Positions 43,787-53,106 of a stretch of DNA of 64,000 bases are shown here, one piece after another. Every line of letters begins with the position of its first letter. Within the stretch, counting starts at the first letter, position 1. This DNA is from Paenibacillus terrae (lineage in GTDB: Bacteria > Bacillota > Bacilli > Paenibacillales > Paenibacillaceae). The DNA lies in NCBI RefSeq assembly GCF_000943545.1, contig NZ_JTHP01000014.1, forward strand, positions 34,481 through 98,480. Reading direction: 5' to 3'. The position numbers were made by a program, and so were the translations under genes. The notes under the pieces are model-generated. The model made no database searches. It was not told where the DNA came from and worked only from the letters and a program-made list of their open reading frames with translations.

Positions 43787-45901
43787 TCAATTCAGTAAAG
43801 CCTTAAGATCATCGAGACGGGTGACAGGTGCCTGGCAGGCGAAATGCTCGCACACATATACGGCTGGTTTGCCATCCACAAGAGCGTAATCACGGATAAA
43901 AGGAACCGTCTCTGTAATCTCCGGCTGTCCTTCATCCTTCAAAATAATCACTGTATGGGGTCTGAATCCTGCTCGAACCGCCTGAATGAACTGTACGGTC
44001 TGCGGATCATCCCTATGGCCCACAATAACAATCTCCTTCGTCGTTCCAGTTGCATACAACAACGAACTGAACAACGCCGAATAGCCTGACGGGTAATGAG
44101 CAACCATGCCGCCAAAAGCCTTAAACTGCTTGGCTGCATAGTCCTCCAATCGAGATTCACCCGTTAGCCGCGCAAGCCTCACAAAATTATGGGCCGCGAT
44201 ACTGTTACCCGACGGAATGGCTCCGTCATAAATTTCTTTAGGCTTGGCAATCAACTGCTCGCTATCTGACCCGTAAAAGAATAATCCGTCCCGTTCTTTA
44301 TCCCAGAACAGGTCGATCATATCCTGATTAAGCGTCAGCGCCCGTTGCAGATATTGTATGTCAAAGGAGGCCTGGTACAGCTCAATCAAGCCCCACACAT
44401 AAAAAGCATAGTCATCAACATAGCCGGGATAAGCTGCATCCCTGTCCCGATAACGCGCCAGCAGCCGTCCGTCGTCCCGTCTCAGATGGTTCCACAAGAA
44501 CGTCTCTGCCCTCTGTGCCAGTTCGGTATATTTAGCCTCTCCAAAAGCCTGTCCCGCCTTCGCCAAAGCAGCGATCATCAACCCGTTCCACGAGGTCAAA
44601 ATCTTGTCATCCTTGTGAGGGTGAACCCGTTGTTCCCTGGCAGCAAACAGCTTAGCTCGCAGCTCACTGGCCCTTTGCTCCAATTCCTGTTCGGTCAAGT
44701 CATGCTTGATCCCGTAGGCTTCCAGATTTATATCAATCAGGTTCGGAATGTTATGTCCTTCGAAATTGCCGTAAGGTGTAATCCCGTACAAATCGTTAAA
44801 AAAGGCGGCATCCTTATCGCCCAGTATAGCCCTTACCTCAGACTCGTCCCAAACATAGAATTTGCCCTCTTCTCCTTCGGAATCCGCATCCTCCGCCGAA
44901 TAAAAACCCCCTCCTGCATCTGTCATGTCCCTTGCGATATATGTAAAGATTTGTTCCGTAATCCGCCGGTACAGCTCCTTGCCCGTCACCTGCCAAGCCT
45001 CTGTATACGCGATGGCCAGCAGAGCGTTGTCATACAGCATTTTTTCAAAATGCGGCACCAGCCACTTCTCATCCACTGAGTACCGTGAAAATCCCATACC
45101 TACATGGTCGTAGATTCCGCCCCGATACATCGCATCCAGCGTCTTCTCTGCCATTTCCAGTGCCTGTTGATTTCCCGTATGCTGTGCATATCGCAACAAA
45201 AAAGACAAGTTATGCGGAGAAGGAAACTTCGGAGCTTCCCCGAAGCCGCCATATTCCTTATCGAAGGTATGACTGTACTGATGGAAAGCTTTATTCAAGC
45301 TCTGTTCATCCAGTTCACCGCGATACCCCGCAAGCATGTCCTGTCGCTCATGCTCGGTTAGTACCTGCTCACTCAGCTCCACCAGCTCTTCGGGCTGCTC
45401 CTTCCACCGGGTTCCCACCTTCTCCAGCAGGTCCAATAGACCGACACGGCCAAACTTTTGCTCCTTGGGCAAATACGTACCCGCAAAAAAAGGCTTCTGA
45501 TCCGGCGTCATCAGAATCGTCAGCGGCCAACCCCCATGCCCCGTCATCGTCTGGCAGATGGACATATAAATATGATCCACATCCGGACGTTCCTCCCGAT
45601 CCACCTTAATGGATACATAGTCCCGGTTTAATATCTCCGCAACCTCTTCATCCTCGAAGGATTCTCTTTCCATTACATGACACCAATGACAAGTTCTTAT
45701 ATTATACCTATGTTAGCCCGAAGGCTAACTATAGCCTATACTTAAAAATACAGGTTTTCCCTCTCGTTTAGCCTTTGTAAAGGCTTCAGGACTCCATGAG
45801 AGCCAGTTTACAGGGTTATGAGCATGTTGTAAGAGGTACGGGCTTCTTTCGCTAATAAGGCTGTTTGTATGTTTGTGCTTAACGGTTTCGTCACGCATCA
45901 T
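43787..45901 (-). pseudogene. yyaL: YyaL-like thioredoxin-domain protein (DUF255), frame interrupted by a 33-nt insert
   Basis: Start ATG 45901 (GGAGTG before it). Codons 1-58 encode the normal N-terminus ([30 protein letters not shown]). Then 33 extra nt (TAG first) follow, and the same frame resumes with TCHWCHVMERESFED and runs on unbroken to 43787. Without the insert the protein is 693 residues, the usual length, with a thioredoxin-like domain (CHWC) and an (alpha/alpha)6 barrel. All the rest looks intact. Normal decoding gives a 58-residue fragment, and an internal start at 45673 would make a 628-residue protein lacking the CHWC site. If ribosomes skip the insert, the whole protein would be made (see finding). 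Confidence 0.85.
45695..45727 (-). other. 33-nt coding gap with UAG and TTCG hairpin inside yyaL
   Basis: Read on the minus strand the insert is 11 codons long, starts TAGCCTTCGGGCTAACATAG and ends TATAATATAAGA. TAGCC-TTCG-GGCTA is a perfect stem with a stable tetraloop; with flanking bases it extends to GTTAGCC/GGCTAAC. It lies exactly between the Ser and Thr codons of the conserved SIGYS-TCHWC motif. No clean target duplication is seen. Confidence 0.85.
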
Positions 45902-45917
45902 AAATCACTCCATTCAT

Positions 45918-45946
45918 AAAAAATAGGGAGTCAATTAAGACTCCCT
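45918..45946 (-). terminator. Terminator of the small gene cluster
   Basis: On the minus strand GGGAGTC TTAATT GACTCCC is followed by TATTTTTT, overlapping the stop codon of the 56-codon gene. Confidence 0.85.
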
Positions 45947-46116
45947 TATAGTTTACCCAATTTTACAAAATTGTTATATGTATGATTGATATTTTTTCTA
46001 GCTTGATCTGAAACTTTATTTAAAGCTCTTATGTATACTTTATCTCCATTGCTTAATGTTATTAGTTCAAATTCTGGGACATTGTTTCTTAACAATTGAA
46101 AATTGATTAATGTCAA
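45946..46116 (-). CDS. Small hypothetical protein (56 aa)
   Basis: A TTG start with AAGGAG eight nt upstream leads into 56 codons with sensible composition (ending NNFVKLGKL) and a perfect terminator right at the stop. I do not recognise the protein. It is mildly basic, without a signal or membrane segment, and is the last of three tiny minus-strand genes. Confidence 0.6.
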   Translation of the reverse strand: MTLINFQLLRNNVPEFELITLSNGDKVYIRALNKVSDQARKNINHTYNNFVKLGKL

Positions 46117-46202
46117 TATTGCTACTCCTTATTATAGTTTAATAATTACTTTCTATTTTCAATTCTATGCCTTCTTAACTTGCTACCCTATCCCTTTCAA
46201 TC

Positions 46203-46415
46203 CTAACCGTAAACACATCTTAGGATCACTTCTAGTTTGTCTGAGCAGTAATAATTGTCTAGAAACGCCCTGACAACTTCATATGGATAATCTTCATCCA
46301 TTATGACTGTCATAATAAACTGTTTCGGCTCTATATGTATTCCATCTGTACTGAGTTCTCCAGCTACGAGAGCATACTCGTTTATAAGGTCTTGCAGAGT
46401 TGTTTGTTTACTCAA
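46203..46415 (-). CDS. Small hypothetical protein (70 aa)
   Basis: The frame is open from 46541 but the best start is TTG 46415, eight nt after GGAG. The product (KQTTLQDLINEYALVAGELS, then EPKQFIMTVIMDEDYPYEV) is acidic and soluble, of unknown function. It follows the 35-residue membrane protein gene by 56 nt. Confidence 0.55.
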   Translation of the reverse strand: MSKQTTLQDLINEYALVAGELSTDGIHIEPKQFIMTVIMDEDYPYEVVRAFLDNYYCSDKLEVILRCVYG

Positions 46416-46471
46416 ATATATATACTCCAATTTTTTGTGTTTTTTGCGCTGTAAAATGCCAATTTTATAAA

Positions 46472-46579
46472 CTATCCGTTGAAAACTAACCAGAGGAATC
46501 CATACATTAAAGCGATTAATCCTATAATACCGAACAAGCAAAAAAGTAAAAGCATAAGAACAAATTTTTTACCTTCCAT
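46472..46579 (-). CDS. 35-residue single-helix membrane protein
   Basis: ATG with GAGGTGG upstream opens a 35-codon frame: MEGKK followed by about 28 hydrophobic residues ending WLVFNG. This is one membrane helix with a positive N-terminus. It could be a small regulator or toxin-like peptide; nothing more can be said. It heads the three small minus-strand genes. Confidence 0.6.
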   Translation of the reverse strand: MEGKKFVLMLLLFCLFGIIGLIALMYGFLWLVFNG

Positions 46580-47163
46580 AATAACCACCTCATTAAAGAA
46601 TATAAAACAGGTAGAAGAAGTCGGCTACTTCATTTCATCTAATCTACAAACCGCCTCTATGGTAAGTCTATGCTGCTGCATGGGAAACGTAAAGATGAGT
46701 CCCCAAATTAATTTTAGCGCTATAATCCCTATAATTTATGTACAACAAAGCCAAGGAATCAGAATCAGCTTCCACATCTTTTTGCTGCTTATGTAACTGT
46801 AAACAATAAAGAGAATCCAATTTACAGACAGTCACTTGTGACTGGATGACGTAGCAATAGCGCAGCGCTTGCGGAGAGTCTTTTGGACTTGATCTTTAAA
46901 AGCTTTAAGTGCAAGGGAAACTCAGTGGCAATAAAACTATTCCGCTACGCTGCATAGTAGTATTACTTGTCACCGTTTCCCCTCTTGCCTACGGCAATTC
47001 ACCCCTTTGCTCCTAATTTTGTTTTTTTCAATTTGATTATGGTATCCATGCTCTGGACGCACAAAAAGCAATATAAACAAAGGATTATTTATCAATTTTA
47101 TGGATTGTGGGTATCTATATAGGCATTTTTCCACCGTTTGGACGCACTGTTTGGACGCAACAT
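46580..47163. other. Non-coding region with short repeats
   Basis: About 580 bp without a credible gene. A perfect hairpin CAGTCAC TT GTGACTG lies at 46829-46844. Three copies of TGGACGCA occur (47053, 47139, 47151), the last two as a direct repeat GTTTGGACGCA. The same TTGGACGC core occurs in the hairpin arrays at 53.1, 60.9 and 62.3 kb. Confidence 0.55.
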
Positions 47164-48680
47164 TTAGTCAAAAACTATATGTTTAGCCAATATCCAATAC
47201 CTCTTGTTATAGTTTGGATTGGCATCACCATTATCTAATCGTCTTCTTCTATCCTTGTTAATTTTAGAATCATTGTTTATATTGTACGGTAGACTGTTCT
47301 TTTGAAAATAAATATTGAATTGCTCAACATCTTTTTGTTGTCTGCCTCTTCCATCACGCAAGTCTACTTTTTTAATTAGTTCTGTTTGTTCTTCTTTGTA
47401 TAAACGTTTACCTATAATTGCCTCTAAGTAATCTGTAATATCAGCTTTTTCATATGTATCATCCAATATTGTATATACATCTTGTTGAAGCTTCGTTTTT
47501 ATGTAGTTCATATATCCGTTTTTTTCACTGGCTACTTGTTCAAAAAACTGCTTGTCATAGATTTCTTTAAAGAACATCAAATCATTGATAGCTTTATCAT
47601 ATCCAACTTCATTATTTACTGGGCGATCATATATAATGCGATTAGATTGCTTCTTATACTTCTGTACATAACTTGATGCTCCATGTTCTTGTAGGTACAA
47701 AGCTGGCTCTATCTGTCTGTTACAGTCTCTAATTAATTTGTTTAACATTTTATTCGAGGTGTCCTTAATGATTACCGTGACTTTGTCCGATTGGTCGATG
47801 ATTCTTTTTCGTCCTAGACACTGAATCAGAACATCTACATCCATAATATCTACAACAACATATTTGATCTGTTTATCTTTGAGATTGATGCCATTGTCTA
47901 AGGTTGAGGTGCTAAATATAAATTGTTCATCAAATTTTTCATCAATCAACATCTTACTAACCTTTTCTTTGTTCATATATTTTTTCTCTGAAGCAGTTCC
48001 AGAAGGTGAACACACAAACATCGAATCTTTAAATGTATCATGTAGTTTGAAAGCCTTAGCTGAACTTTTAGTGAAACAGATTACCTTGTGATTCTTGGGT
48101 ATTTGACGTAGAAACTTTTCCAACACTTTGTCATTCTGATAGAAAATCAATTCCTTGATGTGACTGTAATCATGAGGAATAGAATAACTTTCGTGTTTTA
48201 TATCTTTATACTTTAAGAATGCAATCATTGCATCAGCAGTTGCAGACATACTATTCTTATCTTACTTTTCTCATTGATCATCGCATAGAATGAATCTTCT
48301 GTGTTCTTGTTGTATCTTGACTCAGTTAGAAAGTAATGAAACTCGTCACACACTATGTATTTATAGTCCTCTTTCACAACAACACTATTTTTTAGTAGCT
48401 CCCATTCATACTTTTGATACAAGATGATTGTGATTACATCCGACTTGCCATCACGTTTGATTTCCTCCTGAAACTGTTCATTTAGCCTAGTTCGATTGAG
48501 GAAAAAAAGAATTCTAGACCTCTCCTTCTTCGCTATGGGATAGAGTTCATTTTTTATAAAGTGACTTTTGCCAACGCCTGTACCAGCTTCAATAGTAATG
48601 ATATCTCCACGTTGCCATGTGTGGATATGTTCAGTTAGTACATCTGAAACAGTAATCCTTTTCTTAGTTGATTGTGTCAA
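47164..48680 (-). pseudogene. DEAD/DEAH-type helicase, frameshifted
   Basis: The first frame (48680-48228; TTG start with AAAGGAG) has Walker A in EAGTGVGKSHF and motif II in VCDEFHYFL. The second frame (48249-47164) begins exactly at motif III (MSATADAM) and carries the C-terminal helicase domain (QFIFSTSTLDNGINLKDK; LIQCLGRKRIIDQSD). The two belong to one ~505-codon gene, split by a one- or two-base shift near 48250. No slippery heptamer is obvious at the join, so a mutation or sequencing error is more likely than programmed frameshifting. It resembles small phage/plasmid helicases. Confidence 0.78.
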
Positions 48681-49491
48681 CTAGTATCTCCTTTCTGTTC
48701 AGCACAAAAAATACCTTTAATTAAGGATAAATAGACAATTTTCATGAATGACTGTTATCACCGCAGAAGTATAGACTACTCCCGTCTTTCTTATATCCAG
48801 TTTTCAAAGATCGCACAACAAATAAACTTAACGATCCATTTCAGATAGAACAAATAAAAAAATATTAAGTTGCCAATCCTAAAAATAATTTTATTCAGAC
48901 TATCCAATCTAGTATTCATCTCATTTACTTACTGTGTTTTAAATCTACTTTGTTAATTGTATTCGTGGTAATGCAATATGTATTGTCAACTACTTAACTT
49001 TTATTTCCTTTGATCCCGTTTTACCTTCGTCTCACTTTGTTTCTCCTTTTCTTCGTAATTCCAACTGGAGCCTGTCACGCTCATTTGGTGTATTTATAAT
49101 ATAGCACTGTCCTACGATACTGTCAACAACATTTCTCAAATCATCTACAAACTGGATTCTATGTGTTTATCCGTATGTACTATAAAAAATGTATATAATG
49201 AAGAAAAAAATCAAGTCGTCTTATGTCAACCAGATTGATACTATCCCACAGTTTTCTCCAATCACAAATATGCAATGTCTTTCAGATGGACATTTTGACC
49301 ATCTGCTTGACTGTCCTATCCAAGCACAACAATTTGTCACGGTGGATATTATTTGACGCACCTTCGTTTGAAGCAAGGTGTATGCAAATGCCATCCCCCT
49401 TTATTCAGGTGTGTTAACTATACAAACAAGCTCATCCCCTTTTAAGGAATAAGCTGAAATTTCTTGTATGGCATTGATATCGAAATGTAGC
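48681..49491. other. Long non-coding leader with promoter
   Basis: About 810 bp without a convincing gene. A strong minus-strand promoter is TTGACA (49121-49126), 17 nt, TATATT (49098-49103). It would give the helicase transcript a leader of about 410 nt. In the leader, AAAGGAG precedes a tiny frame GTG-AGA-CGA-AGG-TAA near 49040, a possible leader peptide, but this is weak. Confidence 0.5.
49098..49126 (-). promoter_or_regulatory. Sigma-A promoter upstream of the helicase gene
   Basis: TTGACA and TATATT separated by exactly 17 nt on the minus strand; no other gene lies between it and the helicase start. Confidence 0.65.
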
Positions 49492-49842
49492 CTACTTATC
49501 TTCATCATTAAAAATGGCTTCAAACTCTTCATCTGTATAATCTCTATTGCTAGGTACATGATAACGCTGAGGTATTCCGTTATGATCTAATATGTGATCA
49601 ACAACCCCTTCTCTATCCGAAACAACAAAAGTAATCTCATCATCACCTTCATAACTCTTTGGAGTGATATCAGCCAAGACTAACCAAGCAGCTCCCTCAA
49701 TCTTGTAAAATTCCGAGTAAAACTTTACGGACTTTTCAATGTCATCATGTATTACTCCATATAACTTATATTTTTCTTGATAGTCCTGAGCTATTTTTTT
49801 AGCTTGTTTAGCTGTTAAATTTGTATTCACTTTTTCATCCAT
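49492..49842 (-). CDS. Probable immunity protein of the WXG toxin
   Basis: A 116-residue acidic, soluble protein (KSVKFYSEFYKIEGAAWLVL; TPKSYEGDDEITFVVSDREG). Its start overlaps the toxin stop (TAATG), so it is translated directly after it. Position, size and acidity fit an immunity protein that binds the C-terminal toxin domain in the cytoplasm. I do not recognise a specific family. Confidence 0.7.
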   Translation of the reverse strand: MDEKVNTNLTAKQAKKIAQDYQEKYKLYGVIHDDIEKSVKFYSEFYKIEGAAWLVLADITPKSYEGDDEITFVVSDREGVVDHILDHNGIPQRYHVPSNRDYTDEEFEAIFNDEDK

Positions 49843-51035
49843 TATTCTTCATATCCTTTCCAACTAGCTAGAGGCCACTGTCCGTTTCTCAATTTGTAAA
49901 TATATCTCTGTGCTTCGTATATTTCTGAGGAGTTAAATTTGTCCTTACTTTTCATGATTTCATTATAAACATATTCTTCTTTTTCTATAGTCGATAACTT
50001 CATATATCTTTCTCTTCCCAGTTCTCCAAAGTGTTTTGCATGATAAGATTCGTGAATCGCACTTAAGTAAGAAGCATCAGGTCGTAACACAATCTGTCCT
50101 GTACGGGGATTAAAGCCACCTACAGCTTTTTCGGGAAGTATAGCCCCCTTTTTATCAATCAAAACCTTTACATCAATATCATTCATTTCTTTTTTAAAAC
50201 CTTTCATCTCACTGACATTCATAATTTTCAGTCCATCTGGCGTTATCCTTCTCTGACCACTTACAGGCATCTCTTCCCACGATTTTAAATCTAAATCGTG
50301 ACCTTTGGGAAATGGTCTTACCTCACCGTTAAACTTGATTGTATTACCAATCCCAAGTTTAGGCTTGATTATTGAACTAACTCCACCCACCATTCCTGCT
50401 GTACCGATCATATTAGCCCAGTGTTCCTTTGACCAGGCATCATTGGGATTAAATGCCCCCTGAATCATACCCGTTACTCCAAATGTACCGAAATTGAGCA
50501 TGTCATTCCACGAATCGTTTTGTTTAGCTGCCCGTTCCATGTACCCTTGGTACATTCCTTTTGGAATACCATATGACATATAATCTAAGAAGCTCCAAAC
50601 CGAATCAAACTTTTTCTCATAACGTACTGAATTAGCGTCTACAAAATCCTGACCTAGTTCAGTTAAGCTATCTGCCGATTTCTGAAATGCGTTTCGTGTA
50701 TCTGGAGCAGGAACAGCACATGAATTAGGTGGAGGTGGTAAACAACTCGCATCAATGCCACCTGCTTCCATCAGATCTGCTAATCTGAATTTATCTGCAT
50801 GGTGACGTAACTCCCTAGCAATAGAATCCGTCAGGGTAACAAAGTCATACATATTCTTCTGAGAGTTCTGGAAGAAATAGTAAAAATGCTCTTTAGTCAG
50901 TCCTTCCCACAATTGCCCCATAGATGAAATTTGTTGTGCTAAATTGCTATTCATTTGAGTTACTAATAGTTGTGCCCGTTCGAATTGCTTGGATACAGTC
51001 ATTAACTGCTCGGGCGTTACTCTAATGGTTGTCAT
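49842..51035 (-). CDS. WXG100-headed polymorphic toxin with zincin-like C-terminal domain
   Basis: 397 residues. Residues 1-90 are a WXG100 helical hairpin (TPEQLMTVSKQFERAQLLVT; LWEG for WxG), the signal for type VII secretion. A linker with PPPPNS and a middle domain follow, with GTAGMVGGVSSIIKPKLGIG as a hydrophobic piece. The C-terminal ~130 residues resemble zincin-like metallopeptidase toxins, with the metal motif HESYH in LSAIHESYHAKHFGELGRE. It should be exported to act on rival cells. The start is ATG after AGAGG; no type VII secretion genes are nearby. Confidence 0.8.
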   Translation of the reverse strand: MTTIRVTPEQLMTVSKQFERAQLLVTQMNSNLAQQISSMGQLWEGLTKEHFYYFFQNSQKNMYDFVTLTDSIARELRHHADKFRLADLMEAGGIDASCLPPPPNSCAVPAPDTRNAFQKSADSLTELGQDFVDANSVRYEKKFDSVWSFLDYMSYGIPKGMYQGYMERAAKQNDSWNDMLNFGTFGVTGMIQGAFNPNDAWSKEHWANMIGTAGMVGGVSSIIKPKLGIGNTIKFNGEVRPFPKGHDLDLKSWEEMPVSGQRRITPDGLKIMNVSEMKGFKKEMNDIDVKVLIDKKGAILPEKAVGGFNPRTGQIVLRPDASYLSAIHESYHAKHFGELGRERYMKLSTIEKEEYVYNEIMKSKDKFNSSEIYEAQRYIYKLRNGQWPLASWKGYEE

Positions 51036-51404
51036 AATATACCTCTGTTTGAGTTCGTTATGACATAATAACACGATTCAAATTTATGGAAAACCATCTT
51101 AATTCCTAATTGTTATGTGAAGAATTAACCTTTCTACCTATGTCTAAAGACTTAAAACATGCAATATCCTCTTGTGTTTTAACCAAACCAAAATTATTTT
51201 GGTTTGCCTCTTTTGAGGAATATTTTTTTCCTCTGTCTCCTCCATGTTCAATTCCATAAATCCTTTCTAGCTCAAGAATACATTTAGCAAGCTTTAGCCA
51301 AACATAAAAAAAGGCTAGACGGATAATCCCATCTAACCTTCTTGAGAATAGTTGATTTTCTAGGTTCTACTGTGATATTGATTCTTAGGACAATCTTTAA
51401 TAGC
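51036..51404. other. Non-coding region between AloP-like gene and toxin
   Basis: About 370 bp. It holds the terminator of the aloR-aloP pair (51305-51341) and a near-perfect palindrome AAACCAAAATTATTTTGGTT (51182-51202), whose core CCAAAATNATTTTGG recurs near 61,980 and 62,030. The toxin promoter is presumably here as well. Confidence 0.5.
51305..51341 (-). terminator. Terminator of the aloR-aloP pair
   Basis: On the minus strand AAGGTTAGATGG and CCGTCTAGCCTT pair with two mismatches, followed by TTTTTTT. Confidence 0.8.
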
Positions 51405-51530
51405 TTACATTTCGCCGTGGTGAGTCGGTTGATAACCGAGCTCTTTATCATGAAATTGCAAGGGGACAGTTACTACTGCTACTAGCATAAAACTGGATAC
51501 TAATAAGGTTAGAATTACTTTACGTTTCAT
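51405..51530 (-). CDS. AloP/Phr-like signalling propeptide
   Basis: A 41-codon gene that overlaps the end of the receptor gene by 11 nt. The product has a basic start (MKRK), a hydrophobic segment of about 20 residues (VILTLLVSSFMLVAVVTV), and a polar C-terminus FHDKELGYQPTHHGEM. This is the layout of Phr, NprX and AloP propeptides: export, then cleavage to a 5-10-residue signal that is re-imported and binds the RRNPP receptor. The mature signal is expected within the last ~10 residues; the exact ends are unknown. Confidence 0.78.
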   Translation of the reverse strand: MKRKVILTLLVSSFMLVAVVTVPLQFHDKELGYQPTHHGEM

Positions 51531-52893
51531 CTTCATCCACCTCATTAATCAAATTTCTGTATGCCGCCTTCGTCTCAGATGATGCATACTCCTGATAGGA
51601 ACCATACAGCTTTACACATTTAATTATATACGATTTATTATTGATTAATGTAGATTTTTCTAAACAACTTAACAAAAAAGTAAATCCATCTGCAAAATTA
51701 CCTTTGTTAAAGTAGTAAACCGCTAATTCCTTTGAAAAATGTATAAAGCGTTCTGTTATAAAACGTTGAGTATAATAGCTTTCGACTTTTTGTTGCTCCA
51801 GATAAGATGAAATGTCCACTTCGAATTGGTTTAATATATGATCTACATCAAAATGATATCGATTAGCCGCCTCAAGGATATTATCAAGTGCAGGAAGAAC
51901 CTCATCTTTTCTTGAAGCAATGTATGTTACATAATTGGTCAGCACACTCTCTTCGCCTGAAAGAAGTTTATTTACATACGTATTTACAACCGCCCAATCC
52001 TCATATTTATTTTTCCATTTCAAGGTTTCTTCATCCGTATCCGTTACCCAGCTTAAATCAGCATATTTTTTGATATGCTGGAATCCCTGTTCATAGTCTT
52101 TCCTCTCGTCACAGGCTTGCGCACGAAGTAAATGTGATAATGCCCAGTAAGCAAACAAAGGGAAGCTGGGCTGCCTTGAATTTTCTTTTTTCACACGATG
52201 TTGCTGTTTGCTCAATTTGTATTGAATCTCAGCCTTTTCTCCCAAAGCTTTAGCGAATAATTCAACTTTGTCCCATTTACGTAACGAACGATATGTATTC
52301 GCTAAATCCTTTAAACCATCTAGTTGGTCTAGTTCGTCCAAACGAACAACGTAGGTTCCAAACTGCACGGCTGCTTCATAGTTTTTTTCTTGGTCATCCC
52401 CTTGCCTGCTCTGAAACAGGCGGTACTGACATATAGCCAAGCGCTCTGAGTACTGCTTATTCTCAGTGAGCGCCACGTTTTCATAAAGTATAGCCGCCGC
52501 TTCATACAAACCGTCTTCAAAAAATTGTTCAGCCAGTTCAAATAATGGAGTAGCATAGCTTAACTTATCCAATAACATATTCACGACTTGCTGAATACAA
52601 TCCAATTTATTCAACTTTGCACAACTTTCCAGATAAGGACTCATTCTACGCCAGTTGGGGCTAGTATCAGCCAAACATTCGGGGATATAACGCTCATAAT
52701 AATAACCAACGGGAAGCCCCATCACCTCTGTTAGTCTATCCAATTGATAGACTGAAAACTTACGGTTTCCATTAACAAGGCCGCTAACAGTTCCGGTATT
52801 CATTTTTGATTTCCTAGATAGATCGCTAATGTTTAAATCATGTTCGTTCATGTACTTAATCAGTTCTGCGAGTATCGTGGTTGTATTGGACAA
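51520..52893 (-). CDS. AloR-like RRNPP quorum-sensing receptor (HTH + TPR)
   Basis: 457 residues: an N-terminal XRE-type HTH (~1-65; LNISDLSRKSKMNTGTVSGL) and a C-terminal array of TPR-like helices (AEQFFEDGLYEAAAILYENV; LANTYRSLRKWDKVELFAKA; AVYYFNKGNFADGFTFLLSC). This is the form of peptide-binding transcription factors such as NprR and the AloR receptors described in P. polymyxa. The propeptide gene overlaps its end. TTG start after AAAGGGGTGG. It should bind DNA in a way set by its peptide; a candidate operator is at 52988-53017 and a copy at 54038-54062. Confidence 0.87.
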   Translation of the reverse strand: MSNTTTILAELIKYMNEHDLNISDLSRKSKMNTGTVSGLVNGNRKFSVYQLDRLTEVMGLPVGYYYERYIPECLADTSPNWRRMSPYLESCAKLNKLDCIQQVVNMLLDKLSYATPLFELAEQFFEDGLYEAAAILYENVALTENKQYSERLAICQYRLFQSRQGDDQEKNYEAAVQFGTYVVRLDELDQLDGLKDLANTYRSLRKWDKVELFAKALGEKAEIQYKLSKQQHRVKKENSRQPSFPLFAYWALSHLLRAQACDERKDYEQGFQHIKKYADLSWVTDTDEETLKWKNKYEDWAVVNTYVNKLLSGEESVLTNYVTYIASRKDEVLPALDNILEAANRYHFDVDHILNQFEVDISSYLEQQKVESYYTQRFITERFIHFSKELAVYYFNKGNFADGFTFLLSCLEKSTLINNKSYIIKCVKLYGSYQEYASSETKAAYRNLINEVDEDET

Positions 52894-52987
52894 AATAAAC
52901 CACCCCTTTAAAGGAAACTTATTAGGATATCAACTCATTAAAAAAAGACTATTGCAATCCAATGATAGAATAGAATTACCACAATGA

Positions 52988-53017
52988 ATTATACCATCTT
53001 TTGGAACAAAATCATAT
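52988..53017 (-). promoter_or_regulatory. aloR promoter/operator, copy 1
   Basis: On the minus strand ATTTTGTTCCAAAAGATGG runs directly into TATAAT (52988-52993), about 90 nt before the aloR start. TTTTGTTCCAAAA is a 13-bp palindrome in place of a -35 box. The same sequence recurs in opposite orientation at 54038-54062. Confidence 0.65.
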
Positions 53018-53106
53018 ACCTTTCAGTTTTTTACTTTAGATACCTTTTCGGATTGTTTACGATGATTTCTTGATTAAGGGTATCATCATTTTCAATTCAG
53101 ATTTGG

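Noticed and set aside
44345..45079. 244-codon plus-strand open frame
   Set aside because: Antisense to yyaL, which is plainly the coding strand.
45695..45910. yyaL as the broken left border of the accessory region
   Set aside because: The N-terminal part of yyaL lies intact on the far side of the 33-nt insert, so the element does not cut the gene.
46479..46796. 105-codon plus-strand open frame
   Set aside because: No ribosome site, biased composition, and it overlaps the well-supported 35-residue membrane protein gene on the other strand.
49222..49395. 57-codon minus-strand frame with several Cys
   Set aside because: A G5 tract lies too close to the ATG, and the residues show no family or secretion pattern.
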